A stretch of DNA of 64,000 nt from Actinomycetota bacterium (GTDB taxonomy: Bacteria; Actinomycetota; Acidimicrobiia; Acidimicrobiales; Ilumatobacteraceae): the NCBI GenBank assembly GCA_016700055.1, contig CP064997.1:682001-746000 (forward strand). The letters run 5' to 3'. Made by a program: the position numbers and the translations under genes. This document shows, one piece after another, positions 31,209 through 41,430 of the stretch. Position 1 is the stretch's first letter. Each line of letters begins with the position of its first letter. The notes under the pieces are model-generated. The model saw only the letters and a list, made by a program, of their open reading frames with translations, was not told the DNA's origin and did no database searches.

Positions 31209-32648
31209 TCACTCCGGGATGGCGAGCGAGCCGCTGCGCCCGCGCAGGTTCGGGTCACGCTCCAAGCGGCGCTCGACGATCACCGGGAGCTGACTCTCGA
31301 CGACGAGCGAGCGCCCGAACGCGAGAGGCGAGGTGAGGTCGATCGACACGATGCCGTTGGCCGGCAGCGGGATCTCCTCCAGCCCGGGCACGGGAACCTC
31401 GCCACCGGGCCCGATCGCCTTCACCACCACCACCCCCTCGCTGAACGAGGTGTTGAGCACGACGATCACGTCTTCGATCGCGAGCTCGGTGCTGGTGACC
31501 GCGTGCCACCTCCCCGACAGCGCCGCGGTCTGCGCCCCGAGCACGACGGTGGTCGCCACCCCGTCCCCCGCCGGCTGGGTCAGCACGCGCTCGACGACGA
31601 TCGAGTCGGAGGCGAGGGTGCTCACCACCACGCCGTGAGCTCCGTCGGGAACGCCGGCGATCGACGCGGTGTCGAACGCCACCACCTCACCGGCGGGAAC
31701 GGTCAACGTGGTGTCGTCGATGATTCCCTCCACCGGGACGACGCCGAGCACCACCAGGTCGACTTCCACCGTCTCCTCGGTCGGGTTGTACACCATGTAC
31801 TGCTCGGTGATGCCCTCGCCTTTACCACCGTCGGCGAACCACCACTGGTCGTCGAGCGACGGTGCACCGAGCGCGTTGACGAAGCCGATGCGCCCGCCGC
31901 CGACGAAGTGCTGGGACTTGGCGGCGACGAGCTGGCCGCTCGTCGCCTCGACCTTCACGGCGAGGACCGGTTCGTCGCGGGCGCCTGCTTCGGCGAGGGA
32001 GATCACCCGCACCGAGCGGGCAGGCACGACGTAGCCCTGGAAGCTCGTCGGCGCTCGCGGCCCCTCTGCGGTGACGAAGCCGATGTCGACGATGGTCGGC
32101 GCCGGGAACGGGTTGGTGAGCACGAGACGTTCCGTGGAGCCCTCGGCGGTGAAGCCGTCGGCGAAGTACCACGTCGACGAGGCGGAGTTCGCACAAGGCG
32201 CGACGGATGCTCCGGAGGGATGGATCGCTCGCTGCTCGACGATGCCCACGCCGCCGTCGAGCTCGACCACCGCGGCCGCGAACACCGCGGTGACGACCTC
32301 GTCGAGGTCCACCACGGTCTGCTCGCGGGCGGCGACGGTGAGCTGCTCGACGACGGGTGCCTGGTCCGGAGTGAGCACGGTGATCCGCCCGGTCAGCTCG
32401 ACGTCGCTCGGATTGGCGACGATCACCTCACCGCCCTCCTCGCCGCTGCCCGAGTCGCCGACTGCGGGCACCCCCGGGCAGTACCACGTGCTCGTCACGA
32501 GCTCACCAGGAGGCACGATCGGGGTGCTCCAACGCGGCGGGTCGGCGAACTCGGCGATCGCCGCCGTAGGTCGCTCGCGCCCGACGACGAAGAGCGCGAC
32601 GAAGCCGGCGAGGACCACCGCGACGAGCGCCAGCCGGCGGGAGGTCAT
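31209..32648 (-). CDS. DUF5719-like exported protein
   Basis: A 479-residue protein with a single N-terminal membrane helix (about 5-23) and an extracytoplasmic region of repeated beta-rich units (STWYCPG, STWYFADG, QWWFADG begin successive blocks at about 53, 157 and 245). This matches the DUF5719 family of actinobacteria, commonly encoded just after the giant GT2 gene. Its ATG overlaps that gene's stop by four bases, so it probably works with the GT2 membrane protein at the cell surface. The family assignment is from pattern memory. Confidence 0.72.
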   Translation of the reverse strand: MTSRRLALVAVVLAGFVALFVVGRERPTAAIAEFADPPRWSTPIVPPGELVTSTWYCPGVPAVGDSGSGEEGGEVIVANPSDVELTGRITVLTPDQAPVVEQLTVAAREQTVVDLDEVVTAVFAAAVVELDGGVGIVEQRAIHPSGASVAPCANSASSTWYFADGFTAEGSTERLVLTNPFPAPTIVDIGFVTAEGPRAPTSFQGYVVPARSVRVISLAEAGARDEPVLAVKVEATSGQLVAAKSQHFVGGGRIGFVNALGAPSLDDQWWFADGGKGEGITEQYMVYNPTEETVEVDLVVLGVVPVEGIIDDTTLTVPAGEVVAFDTASIAGVPDGAHGVVVSTLASDSIVVERVLTQPAGDGVATTVVLGAQTAALSGRWHAVTSTELAIEDVIVVLNTSFSEGVVVVKAIGPGGEVPVPGLEEIPLPANGIVSIDLTSPLAFGRSLVVESQLPVIVERRLERDPNLRGRSGSLAIPE

Positions 32649-35600
32649 TGCTGCACCTCCTGCGCATCGGTCTCCTCGGTGTCGAGGCGGATCACCGGCG
32701 GGCCGAAAGGCGACACCACGGGCACCGGCTGGCGCCGCCGCCACAGGCGCGACCACGGCAGGCCGAGCGCGACTAGAACGGTCGCCAACCACAGCAACCC
32801 CTGCAACACCAGTGCCAGCGTGCGGCTGGTCGGCTGCTCGTAGCTGAGCGTCGCGTCGCCGGCGGCAGGTGCGTCGAACGCGATCGTGGCACCGAATGCG
32901 CGCCGCGGCTCGATCTGTTCGCCGCCGAGATCGAGCTGCCACCGCTCGTCGTGTGCGAGCGCGACGTGGACGGTGCCGGCGGGCACGCGGTCCTCGCTCG
33001 CGCTCAGCGCGTCACTGCCGACGAACAGCGGACTCGACGTGCCGAGGTCGACGGAGACGAGTGCCTCGGCGCCGGCTTCGCTGCTGGCCTCACCGGCGGC
33101 CGCGGAGAGGGCGGAGCGCACCGGCAGCCAGGCCGTGTTCTCGTACACGACGAAGTCGGAAGAGCTGTAGGCACGCCGCAGATCGAGCTGGTCGCCGAGC
33201 GCAGCGAAGAGCCCGGCCGGCGGAGGCAGTGGTGATCCGGGGGTGGAGTTGACCCGGTCGAACAGGGGCACGACCACGTAACGGACTCCGAGGGGGGCGA
33301 GCAGCCGCCCGGCGCGAGCCGTCGAGCGCACCGCGATCGTGTCGAGTGCGGCTCCGACGGAGCGACGCTCCACGTCGTCGGGGCCGACCCAGGTCTCGGT
33401 GACTTCGTACGCGCCGTCGTCGTGCAGCGCGTACGCGACCCCGTCGGCGTAGCTCCACGACGCCACCGGCATCAGCCGTGGATCGCCGACGAACAACACC
33501 CGGTAGTCACCCTCCGGCACGGCGTCGGGCAGCAGCTCGCTCAGCTGGTCGGCGACGGAGATCGCCGGCTGGTGCCAGTGCCCGTCGGCCGCGGCGGCGA
33601 TGCCCGGCACGATGCCGACGGCGACCGCGGCTGCGGCGAGGATGCCGACCGGCTGGCGCCAACCGAACCGGGCCCCGCGCACGTCGGCACGGAACGACCC
33701 GATGGCGACCGCCGCGCACAGGGCCAGCCCGACGGCCACGGGTGCGAGCAGGATCCCGGGTTCGGGGAGCCGCAGGGGCAGCGAGCCCTGGTCGTCGAGC
33801 AGGGCGAGGGCGCCGAACGCCAGCACGAGCACCGCACCGCGTGCCGCCCAGGCCAGCCGCCAGCCGCGCGCGACCAGCACTGCGGCGACCACCGGCAGGT
33901 AGAGCGCGATCGCGAGCGGGCCGAGGGTGGACGGTCCGACACCGAACCTGGCCAGCCGCGCGAGGCCGAGGTCGGCAGGTCCGGCCAGCTCGGGGCCGAC
34001 CACTGCATCCCAGCCCCCGCTGTCGAAGTAGCGCGGCGTCCAGGGCAGGTGCAGCAACAGCGCCACCACGGCGGCGGCCAGCGCAGCTGCGACGCCGAGG
34101 AGGGCCGCAGCGAGCGAGGCCCTCACCAGCGCGGCCGCGACGAGCCAGGCGAGCGCGGCCACGAGGACGACGAGCACCACCGACGGGGAGAAGGCGCCGG
34201 CGACGGCAAGCACCAGCGCGAGAGCCGCCACCTGGCGCACCCTGCGTCCGAAGCTGACCGGCGCGACCACGTCGACGACGTCGTCGGGTTCGTGGATGCC
34301 CGCGTCGGCGAGACCGCCGACCCGGCGCACGAGGTGCAGCGACCACGGCACCGCGGCGTACGCGAGCACCGCCTGCCAACGCCCGGCCGCGGTGGCCGCG
34401 TAGGGCAGCGGCACGGCGGCGTAGACGGCCAGGCCCGCTGCCCGGGCCATCGCCTGGGGGAAGACGGTGCACAGCCTCCACATGCCGAGGTAGCCGAGCA
34501 GGATCACCCCGACGACGCCGAGCATGCGCAGCAAGCCCATGTTGCCGAGCAGCACCAAGCCACCGGCGCCGAGCACTCCGAACCCCGTCGGTGAGGCCCC
34601 GGTGCGGCCGAGTCCGGTCTGCCACCACCCGGAGCGGTACTCGTCGAGCAGCCCACTCGCCGAGTCGGGGAAGGCGAGCATCTCACCCACGGTGCGCACC
34701 CCGCCGCTGATCAGCCCGCGACCTCCGACGAGGCACAGCGCCAGCACCGCGATCCATACCACACCGGTTACCGGGCTGACTTCGCGCACGCGGGCGCGTC
34801 GGCTCTCCGGCGAGCGCACGGCCACCGTCGCCCCCCGCGATCGCAAGTAGGCGCCGAGGCGAGCACTGCCCCTCAGCTGGAGCCCGGCGACCTCGCGGTC
34901 GGGGACCTGGCGCAGGTGCGCGATCTCGCGCCGGCGCGAGGCGATCGATCCCGCTTGCGGCACGAGGCCCATGTACGCCCGCAGCGCCGCCGCCGCCGAC
35001 CCGGCCCGCCCGGTGAAGACGCCGACGACGAGCTCGGTCAGGTTCAGCAGCAACAGCACCGGCAGGAGGGCGAGGAAGCGCCACCGACCGGTGAGCGTGG
35101 CGACCGCCCGCAGACGGTGGCGAGCCGAGAGCGAGCGGTGGGCCAGGTCGGGTTGCCGCTCCTGCATGCGGCCCCTGTGCCTCGCGCGCGCGGACGGCAC
35201 GACCAGGACACGTGCCCCCGACAAATGCGCGCGCCAGCAGAGCTCGCGGTCCTCCCCGTGGAAGGACATCTCCGGGTCGAAGCCGCCGAGCGCGCGGAAC
35301 AGGTCGGCGCGCACGAGCAGGCACGCCGAAGACACGACGAAGACGTCGCGCACCGCGTCGTGCTGCTCTTGGTCCACCTCGCCCCGTTCGACCAGGCCGT
35401 CGAGCTCGCCGAAGCGGTCCATGTCGAACCCGACGTGCTGCAACACACCTGGGTCGTCCCAGTCGACCAGCTTCGGCGCGACGATGCCGGCGTTGGAGCG
35501 GTAGAGCTCCTCGACGAGCACGCTCACGGCGTCGGGCTCCAACGCGACGTCGTCGTGGAGCAGGCAGAACAGCCCGGATTCGCCCTCGACGAGGCGCATC

Positions 35601-35854
35601 ACCTCGTTCGCGGCCGGGCCGAAGCCGGGGTTGGCGCCGAGGGCACGCACGTGGGCACGGGGTAGCACGGCGCCGACGCGGGCGCGAACGGCGGCGGCTT
35701 CCTCCTCGTCGGCGGTCGCCACGAGGAAGAGCAGCTTCAGGTTCGGGTAGTCCTGGTCGGCGAGCCCGTCGAGGACCTCGTCGAACCACGGGCCCGGGTC
35801 GTGGACGACGACCGTCGCGACGACAGCAGGAGCGCTCGGGGTGACGGCATCCAC
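32645..35854 (-). CDS. Giant family-2 glycosyltransferase fused to a polytopic membrane domain
   Basis: A 1069-residue protein. The N-terminal GT2 domain (about 10-240) has the metal-binding HDD (100-102) and FHGEDRELCWR, the conserved acidic catalytic region. Membrane segments begin at about 265 and continue through about a dozen helices to about 750, then an extracytoplasmic domain and a final helix near 1030. It probably transfers a sugar on the cytosolic face and has a transport or GT-C-like role. In mycobacteria a GT2 (wbbL) occupies the comparable locus, but without this membrane extension. Translationally coupled to the DUF5719-type gene. Confidence 0.85.
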   Translation of the reverse strand: MDAVTPSAPAVVATVVVHDPGPWFDEVLDGLADQDYPNLKLLFLVATADEEEAAAVRARVGAVLPRAHVRALGANPGFGPAANEVMRLVEGESGLFCLLHDDVALEPDAVSVLVEELYRSNAGIVAPKLVDWDDPGVLQHVGFDMDRFGELDGLVERGEVDQEQHDAVRDVFVVSSACLLVRADLFRALGGFDPEMSFHGEDRELCWRAHLSGARVLVVPSARARHRGRMQERQPDLAHRSLSARHRLRAVATLTGRWRFLALLPVLLLLNLTELVVGVFTGRAGSAAAALRAYMGLVPQAGSIASRRREIAHLRQVPDREVAGLQLRGSARLGAYLRSRGATVAVRSPESRRARVREVSPVTGVVWIAVLALCLVGGRGLISGGVRTVGEMLAFPDSASGLLDEYRSGWWQTGLGRTGASPTGFGVLGAGGLVLLGNMGLLRMLGVVGVILLGYLGMWRLCTVFPQAMARAAGLAVYAAVPLPYAATAAGRWQAVLAYAAVPWSLHLVRRVGGLADAGIHEPDDVVDVVAPVSFGRRVRQVAALALVLAVAGAFSPSVVLVVLVAALAWLVAAALVRASLAAALLGVAAALAAAVVALLLHLPWTPRYFDSGGWDAVVGPELAGPADLGLARLARFGVGPSTLGPLAIALYLPVVAAVLVARGWRLAWAARGAVLVLAFGALALLDDQGSLPLRLPEPGILLAPVAVGLALCAAVAIGSFRADVRGARFGWRQPVGILAAAAVAVGIVPGIAAAADGHWHQPAISVADQLSELLPDAVPEGDYRVLFVGDPRLMPVASWSYADGVAYALHDDGAYEVTETWVGPDDVERRSVGAALDTIAVRSTARAGRLLAPLGVRYVVVPLFDRVNSTPGSPLPPPAGLFAALGDQLDLRRAYSSSDFVVYENTAWLPVRSALSAAAGEASSEAGAEALVSVDLGTSSPLFVGSDALSASEDRVPAGTVHVALAHDERWQLDLGGEQIEPRRAFGATIAFDAPAAGDATLSYEQPTSRTLALVLQGLLWLATVLVALGLPWSRLWRRRQPVPVVSPFGPPVIRLDTEETDAQEVQQ

Positions 35855-35932
35855 GACTGGGCGAGGCTAGCGGCCGTCGGCGTCGGTCCCCGGTCACGCG
35901 ACCCCGACGGGGCCACGGGTAGCGTGACTGCC

Positions 35933-36091
35933 ATGTGCGTGCCCGCCAAGATCACCGACCAGACGAAGGACGCGTTCTACGTCGCCGTCGGCTTCGGTGT
36001 CCTCGCCGTTCAGCGTGTGATGGCCGGGCGCCGCGATCTGCTCGAGATGCTCGACGAGCGCCTCGGCGACTCCCGGCGCCAGCCGGCCTGA
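35933..36091 (+). CDS. Small conserved-type protein, possible membrane-associated
   Basis: A 52-residue protein, MCVPAKITDQTKDAFYVAVG..., with one moderately hydrophobic helix (about 14-29) followed by basic and acidic residues. Small actinobacterial proteins with a similar DAFYVAVGFGVLAVQ core occur widely but have no known function. GTG at 35924 is an alternative in-frame start. Coding is supported by the family-like core, its fit into an otherwise empty gap and the codon bias; there is no strong ribosome-binding site. Confidence 0.6.
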   Translation: MCVPAKITDQTKDAFYVAVGFGVLAVQRVMAGRRDLLEMLDERLGDSRRQPA

Positions 36092-36149
36092 CCCGGGCGA
36101 AGCGCGCATTCCGGTCCCGGCGCCGGGCGCGCCGCTAGCGTGAGGCCCC

Positions 36150-37478
36150 TTGGCGGCAGACCCCGAGACCGATAAGGCGACCAGCCGGCTCCCCCTACCC
36201 GAGGGCACCCTCCCCGTCGGCTTGGGCCTGCTCATCGCCGGAGTATCGAGCTACGCGTTCTTCAAGGTCGGCCAGGTCGCGCTCGGCAAGGAGGCGTTCA
36301 AGCCGATCGTCGCCCTCTGGTTCGCGACGTTCATCCTGGCCCCGGGCTTCTTCCTGCCGCTGGAGCAGGAGCTCGGCCGGGCGCTCGCCCATCGGCGCGC
36401 CCTCGGACAGGGCGGCCTGCCCGTGGTCAGGCGCATCGTGCCCCTCGGCCTCGGCATGGCGGCGATCGTCATCGTGACCGTGCTCGGGCTGTCACCGTGG
36501 ATCACGCGCGAGTTCTTCGAGGGCGAGGCCGTCGTCACGGTCGCCCTCGTCGTGGCGTTCGCGGCATACGCACCCGCCCACCTCGCCCGAGGCATCTGCT
36601 CGGGGACAGGGCGCTTCGCCTCGTACGGCATCGTGATGGGAGCCGACGGCCTGGCCCGCATCGTCGGCTGCGTGGCGTTGTGGCTGCTCGGGGTCAAGGC
36701 CGTCGGTGCGTTCGCGATGGTCGTCGCGATAGCACCGCTCACCGGAGTGGCGATCGTCGTCGCCCGCCGCCGGCTGCGCACCCAGCCGGGCCCGCCCGCG
36801 CAGTGGTCAGAGGTCACCCCGAACCTCGGCTGGCTGCTGCTCGGCTCCGTGCTCGCCGCCGGTCTGGTGAACGCCGGCCCGATCGCCATCGACCTCGCCG
36901 CCACCCCGGCCGAGGCCGAGGCGGTCACCAGGTTCGGCAACGCCGTCCTGCTCGCAAGGGTGCCGCTGTTCCTCTTCCAGGCGGTCCAGGCAGCACTGCT
37001 GCCGAGGCTCGCCCGCCTCGCCGCGCGCGGCGACCTCACCGAGTTCCGCCAGGGGTTCCGGCGCCTGATGTGGGTCGTGGTCGGGGTGGGTGTGCTCGGC
37101 GTCACGGGAGCGTTCACCCTCGGTCCGTGGGCGCTCGACGTGGTCTACGAAGGTGGCATCGGCCGGCGCACGCTGACGATGCTGGCGCTCGGCAGCGCCC
37201 TCTACATGGTGGCCCTCGCCACCGCGCAGGCGGTGATCGCCCTCCACGGGCACGCGCTCGTCGCGATCGGTTGGACCGCCGGAATGGCGGCGTTCGTACT
37301 CGTCACCTTGGTGGCGAGCGACGACCTGTTCCTGCGCGTCGAGCTCGGCCTGGTCGCCAGCTCGTTGGCCTCGCTCGTGGTGTTCGCCCTGGCCTTGCGG
37401 CGACTGCTCGCCTCCGACGCGCGGGCCGACCAGGGTTCGATCCTCGAAGCGGTCACCGACTTCCCGCTGGAAGGCTGA
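36150..37478 (+). CDS. Polysaccharide/oligosaccharide flippase-like membrane protein
   Basis: A 442-residue protein with about 12 hydrophobic segments spread along its length and no soluble domain, consistent with the MATE/MviN-type oligosaccharide flippases (Wzx-like). It starts at TTG 36150 (GTGAGG upstream). Its setting among glycosyltransferases and sugar-nucleotide genes suggests it moves lipid-linked glycan units across the membrane. Specificity cannot be inferred. It ends 11 bases from convergent gmd. Confidence 0.78.
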   Translation: MAADPETDKATSRLPLPEGTLPVGLGLLIAGVSSYAFFKVGQVALGKEAFKPIVALWFATFILAPGFFLPLEQELGRALAHRRALGQGGLPVVRRIVPLGLGMAAIVIVTVLGLSPWITREFFEGEAVVTVALVVAFAAYAPAHLARGICSGTGRFASYGIVMGADGLARIVGCVALWLLGVKAVGAFAMVVAIAPLTGVAIVVARRRLRTQPGPPAQWSEVTPNLGWLLLGSVLAAGLVNAGPIAIDLAATPAEAEAVTRFGNAVLLARVPLFLFQAVQAALLPRLARLAARGDLTEFRQGFRRLMWVVVGVGVLGVTGAFTLGPWALDVVYEGGIGRRTLTMLALGSALYMVALATAQAVIALHGHALVAIGWTAGMAAFVLVTLVASDDLFLRVELGLVASSLASLVVFALALRRLLASDARADQGSILEAVTDFPLEG

Positions 37479-37489
37479 CCGCGGCTCGC

Positions 37490-38482
37490 CTAGCGGGTGA
37501 TGCCGGCCTTCTTCGCCTCGAGCCGCAGGTCGTGCTCGACCATCAAGCGCACCAGCCCCTCGAAGTCCACCTCTGGCTGCCACCCGAGGCGCTCGCGCGC
37601 CTTGGTGGCGTCGCCGATCAGCAGGTCGACCTCGGCCGGGCGGTAGAACCGCTGGTCCTGGCGCACGTACGGGCGCCAGTCGTCGATGCCCACCTCGGCG
37701 AAGGCCCGCTCGACGAGCTGCTCGATGGAGTGCGTCTCTCCGGTGGCGACCACGTAGTCGTCGGGCTCGTCCTGCTGGAGCATCAGCCACATCGCCTTCA
37801 CGTAGTCGCCGGCGTAGCCCCAGTCGCGCTTGGTGTCGAGGGTGCCGAGCACCAGCTCGTCCTGCAGACCGAGCTTGATCCGCGCGGCCGCGTTGGTCAC
37901 CTTGCGGGTGACGAACTCGAGCCCCCGGCGCGGCCCTTCGTGGTTGAACAGGATCCCCGAGCAGGCGTAGAGGCCGTAGCTCTCGCGGTAGTTCACCGTG
38001 ATGTCGTGGCCGAACACCTTGGCACAGCCGTAGGGCGAGCGCGGGTGGAACGGGGTCATCTCCGTCTGCGGGGTCTCGCGCACCTTGCCGAACATCTCCG
38101 AGGACGAGGCCTGGTAGAAGCGCATCGGGTTGTTCTGCGAGCCGCCGACCATGCGCACGGCCTCGAGCATGCGCAGCACGCCGAGGCCGGTGACGTTCGC
38201 CGTCAGCTCGGCCTGGTTGAACGACAGCGCCACGAACGAGATCGCGCCGAGGTTGTACACCTCGTCGGGCTGGGCGTGGTCGAGGGCCTTGACGAGCGAG
38301 GGCAGATCGGCGAGATCGCCGGGGACGGGCTCGACGAAGGCGAGGTCGTCGCGCAGCATCTCCGAGCGCGGGTTGTTCTGGCCCTTCACCATCCCGAACA
38401 CCTGGTAGCCCTCCTTGTGCAGCAGTTCGGCGAGGTGCTGGCCGTCTTGTCCGGTGATGCCGGTGATGAACGCTCGGGGCAT
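37490..38482 (-). CDS. gmd: GDP-mannose 4,6-dehydratase
   Basis: A 330-residue extended SDR that turns GDP-mannose into GDP-4-keto-6-deoxymannose. The NAD(P) motif [23 protein letters not shown] with catalytic Ser/Thr and Glu, [13 protein letters not shown] with Tyr-x3-Lys, and the GDP-binding [12 protein letters not shown] are all in place. The ATG at 38482 gives the standard [14 protein letters not shown] start. The product is the substrate of the fcl-like enzyme at 47740. Divergent from the GT4 gene at 38617. Confidence 0.96.
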   Translation of the reverse strand: MPRAFITGITGQDGQHLAELLHKEGYQVFGMVKGQNNPRSEMLRDDLAFVEPVPGDLADLPSLVKALDHAQPDEVYNLGAISFVALSFNQAELTANVTGLGVLRMLEAVRMVGGSQNNPMRFYQASSSEMFGKVRETPQTEMTPFHPRSPYGCAKVFGHDITVNYRESYGLYACSGILFNHEGPRRGLEFVTRKVTNAAARIKLGLQDELVLGTLDTKRDWGYAGDYVKAMWLMLQQDEPDDYVVATGETHSIEQLVERAFAEVGIDDWRPYVRQDQRFYRPAEVDLLIGDATKARERLGWQPEVDFEGLVRLMVEHDLRLEAKKAGITR

Positions 38483-38616
38483 GGGCTCTCTTCTCGGAGG
38501 TCGGGACGCTGCCGCTCGTCGCACCCGTTCGGCAGGTGCCCGACGGGCGCCCGAAGTCTAGGGCTGGCGCCGGGAGCAGTCTGGTGCAGAGCGGCGTGGG
38601 TGCCAGAATCGGCGAA

Positions 38617-39735
38617 ATGGTCACCGTGGCCGTCGACGTCGCCCCGCTGTACGGGCCGCGCACCGGGGTCGCGCTGGCCGTCGCCGGTCTCGTCGCCGCC
38701 CTCCGCGCGCTGGACGACCCGCCCGAGCTGGTGCCGTACCTGACGAGCTACCGGGCCCGACCGACGGACGGCACCCGCCGCCTCCCGTACCCGGCCGCGC
38801 TCACGCTGCGCACGTGGCCGCGCAGCTCGCTGCCCCCGGCCGACAGGTTCCTGCGGCCGGCGCAGGTGGTGCACGGGACGAACTACACCGTCCCCCCCGG
38901 CCGGCTGCCTCGCCTGGTGAGCGTCTACGACTGCTGGTTCCTGCGCCACGAGCACCTCGCCGTACCCGACGTGCGGCGCGCGGGCCGTGTGCTGCGCCGC
39001 TCGATCGACAAAGGTGCCGTCGTGCACTGCACCTCCGCGGCCACGGCCGGACATCTCACGGAGCTGTTCCCTGGTGCGCGCATCGAGACGATCCCCCTCG
39101 GCCCGCCGCCGGCGCTGCCCGACCCAGGCGACGGCTCACGTTCGGCCCCGGCCCCGATCCCCGAGCTCGTGGGTGCCAGCTTCGTCCTCGCCCTCGGCAC
39201 CGTGGAACGCCGCAAGAACCTGCCCGCGCTGGTCGCCGCGTGGGGCGAGCTCGCTCCCCGTCACGCCGCGCTGTGGCTGGTGCTCGCGGGTTCACCCGGA
39301 GACGACTCGCCGGCGCTCGACCAGGCCCTCGACGCCATCGGAGGAGCGGCGAGCCGTCGCGTGCTGCGGCCAGGGCGGGTCGACGACGCCACGAAGGCGT
39401 GGCTGCTCACGAACGCCGCCGCGCTCGCCTACCCTTCGCTCGACGAGGGGTTCGGCTTCCCGCTGCTCGAGGCGATGGCGGCAGGCACACCGGTCGTCGC
39501 GACGAGCGTCGGGTCGATACCCGAGGTCGCCGGCGACGCGGCGATCCTCTGCGCGCCCGACGACGTGGCCGGGCTCGCCGACGCCTTGCACCGCGTGCTC
39601 ACCGACGCCGACGAGCGCGAGCGGCTCCTGGCAGCCGGACGGCGCCGGCTGCAGGCGTTCGACTGGGAGACCACGGCGCTCGCGATGTCGGCGCTCTACC
39701 GCGACCTGGCCGGCGAGCGAGCGGTGGCTCGATGA
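38617..39735 (+). CDS. Family-4 glycosyltransferase
   Basis: A 372-residue GT-B glycosyltransferase. The C-terminal nucleotide-sugar domain has [16 protein letters not shown], the acidic [22 protein letters not shown] (E-x7-E motif) and [11 protein letters not shown]. The N-terminal acceptor domain begins [16 protein letters not shown], as in GT4 enzymes close to mannosyl- and rhamnosyltransferases. The last four bases (ATGA) overlap the start of cofD, so the two genes are translationally coupled although their pathways differ. Confidence 0.9.
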   Translation: MVTVAVDVAPLYGPRTGVALAVAGLVAALRALDDPPELVPYLTSYRARPTDGTRRLPYPAALTLRTWPRSSLPPADRFLRPAQVVHGTNYTVPPGRLPRLVSVYDCWFLRHEHLAVPDVRRAGRVLRRSIDKGAVVHCTSAATAGHLTELFPGARIETIPLGPPPALPDPGDGSRSAPAPIPELVGASFVLALGTVERRKNLPALVAAWGELAPRHAALWLVLAGSPGDDSPALDQALDAIGGAASRRVLRPGRVDDATKAWLLTNAAALAYPSLDEGFGFPLLEAMAAGTPVVATSVGSIPEVAGDAAILCAPDDVAGLADALHRVLTDADERERLLAAGRRRLQAFDWETTALAMSALYRDLAGERAVAR

Positions 39736-40709
39736 TCACCGTGCTCGCCGGTGGCGTCGGCGCAGCCCGCCTGCTGCGCGGGTTGGTCCGTGTCGTTCCC
39801 CCCGAGGCGCTGCTCGCCGTCGTCAACACCGGCGACGACACCGTGTTGCACGGTCTGAACATCTCGCCCGACCTGGACACGGTGACGTACACGCTCGCCG
39901 AGGCGATCGACCCCGCCCGCGGCTGGGGACTGGCCGGCGAGACGTGGCGGGCGATGGAAGCCCTGCAACGGTACGCGGCCGTGCGACCGCTCGGTTCGAC
40001 GGCGGCCACCACGTGGTTCAACCTCGGCGATCACGACCTGGCCACCCACCTGTACCGCACGGCTCGACTCCGCGAGGGAGCGTCGCTGACCGACGTCAGC
40101 GCCGAGATCGCGAGGGCGTGGCAGCTCGGCCTACAGATCACCCCGATGTGCGACGAGCCGGTGTCGACGCTCGTCACCCTCGCCGGCGACGAAGACGGGC
40201 GCGAGGTGAGCTTCCAGGAGTACTTCGTGGAGCGCCGCCACGACGTGGCCGTGCGCTCGGTGCGCTTCGCCGGCGCCGCCGAGGCGCGCCCGGGCTTCCT
40301 CGTAGCGTTGGCCGACGCCGCGGCCGTGGTCATCGCGCCGTCGAACCCGATCGTGTCCGTCGGGCCGATCCGGGCGCTGCCCGGCGTCGACGCCGCCCTC
40401 GCCGCACGGCGCGAGCAGGTGGTGGCCGTCTCGCCGATCGTCGCCGGAGAGGCGCTGAAGGGCCCCGCCGCGCGGATGCTCGCCGAGCTCGGCCACGAGG
40501 CATCGGTGGTGGGCGTGGCCAGGCTGTACGCCGAGGTGTGCGGCACTCTCGTCATCGACTCCCTCGACGCTGCGCTGGCGCCGGCGGTCGAGGCCGAGGG
40601 GCTGCGCTGCGTCGTCACCGACACCGTGATGAGCACCCCCGAGGTCGCCGCCGCGCTCGGCGCGACGGCCCTCGCGGCGGTCGGCTACGGCACGGGCAGG
40701 GCGTCTTGA
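39732..40709 (+). CDS. cofD: 2-phospho-L-lactate (phosphoenolpyruvate) transferase of F420 synthesis
   Basis: A 325-residue CofD/Fbi[19 protein letters not shown] is the phosphate-binding start, NTGDD and [17 protein letters not shown] hold metal and Fo contacts, and [10 protein letters not shown] and DTVMSTPE are late family motifs. It joins the activated three-carbon phosphate to Fo to give (dehydro-)F420-0. The start overlaps the GT4 stop (ATGA) and its own stop overlaps the cofE start (TTGA). The symbol fbiA is used in mycobacteria. Confidence 0.96.
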   Translation: MITVLAGGVGAARLLRGLVRVVPPEALLAVVNTGDDTVLHGLNISPDLDTVTYTLAEAIDPARGWGLAGETWRAMEALQRYAAVRPLGSTAATTWFNLGDHDLATHLYRTARLREGASLTDVSAEIARAWQLGLQITPMCDEPVSTLVTLAGDEDGREVSFQEYFVERRHDVAVRSVRFAGAAEARPGFLVALADAAAVVIAPSNPIVSVGPIRALPGVDAALAARREQVVAVSPIVAGEALKGPAARMLAELGHEASVVGVARLYAEVCGTLVIDSLDAALAPAVEAEGLRCVVTDTVMSTPEVAAALGATALAAVGYGTGRAS

Positions 40710-41419
40710 GCCGGCTCAGCGCGTGGGGGGTCGAAGGGATCGGCGAGATCCGTCCCGGCGACCAGCTCGGCGAGATCGTCGCCGAGGCCTGCCGGGACGC
40801 TCCGAACGGCCCGCTCGCCGACGGTGACGTGCTCGTCGTCACCCAGAAGGTGGTCTCGAAGGCCGAGGGTCGCATGGTGGCGATCGACCCCGACGACCCG
40901 CTGGCGCACAAGCGGCTCGTGGAGGAAGAAGCGGTGCGCGTGGTGCGCCGCCGCGGTGACCTCGTCATCACCGAGACCAGGCACGGCTTCATCTGCGCGA
41001 ACTCCGGCGTGGACCTGTCCAACGTCGAGCGGGGATGGGCCGCGCTGCTGCCCCTCGACAGCGACCGCTCGGCGCGGCGCATCGCCGAGATCGTGCGCGT
41101 CCGGCTGGGCGTCCAGGTGGCGGTGATCGTGTCCGACACGTTCGGCCGGCCGTGGAGGCAGGGCCTGACCGACGTGGCGATCGGGGTCGCCGGCATCGCG
41201 GGGGTGGTCGACCTGCGCGGCACGAGCGACGCGCTCGGGCGCACGATGAACGTCACCGAGGTGGCCGTGGCCGACGAGCTCGCCTCGACCGCCGAGCTGG
41301 TGATGGGCAAGGCCGCCGGCATCCCCGTGGCCGTGGTGAGGGGTGTCGACCCCGGGTGGCTGCGGCAAGCGAGCGTGCGGGAGCTGATCCGCCCGCCGGG
41401 AGAGGATCTGTTCCGCTGA
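40706..41419 (+). CDS. cofE: Coenzyme F420-0:L-glutamate ligase (stand-alone)
   Basis: A 237-residue CofE domain that adds glutamates to F420-0 using GTP. Recognisable parts are VVTQKVVSKAEGR, the ICANSGVDLSNV loop, and SDTFGRPWRQGLTDVAIG. It begins at TTG 40706 within TTGA of the cofD stop. Mycobacterial FbiB carries an additional C-terminal nitroreductase-type domain of about 200 residues that reduces dehydro-F420-0; that domain is absent here and the gene ends normally 11 bases from a convergent gene. Confidence 0.94.
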   Translation: MSRLSAWGVEGIGEIRPGDQLGEIVAEACRDAPNGPLADGDVLVVTQKVVSKAEGRMVAIDPDDPLAHKRLVEEEAVRVVRRRGDLVITETRHGFICANSGVDLSNVERGWAALLPLDSDRSARRIAEIVRVRLGVQVAVIVSDTFGRPWRQGLTDVAIGVAGIAGVVDLRGTSDALGRTMNVTEVAVADELASTAELVMGKAAGIPVAVVRGVDPGWLRQASVRELIRPPGEDLFR

Positions 41420-41430
41420 TCGCCGGTGGC

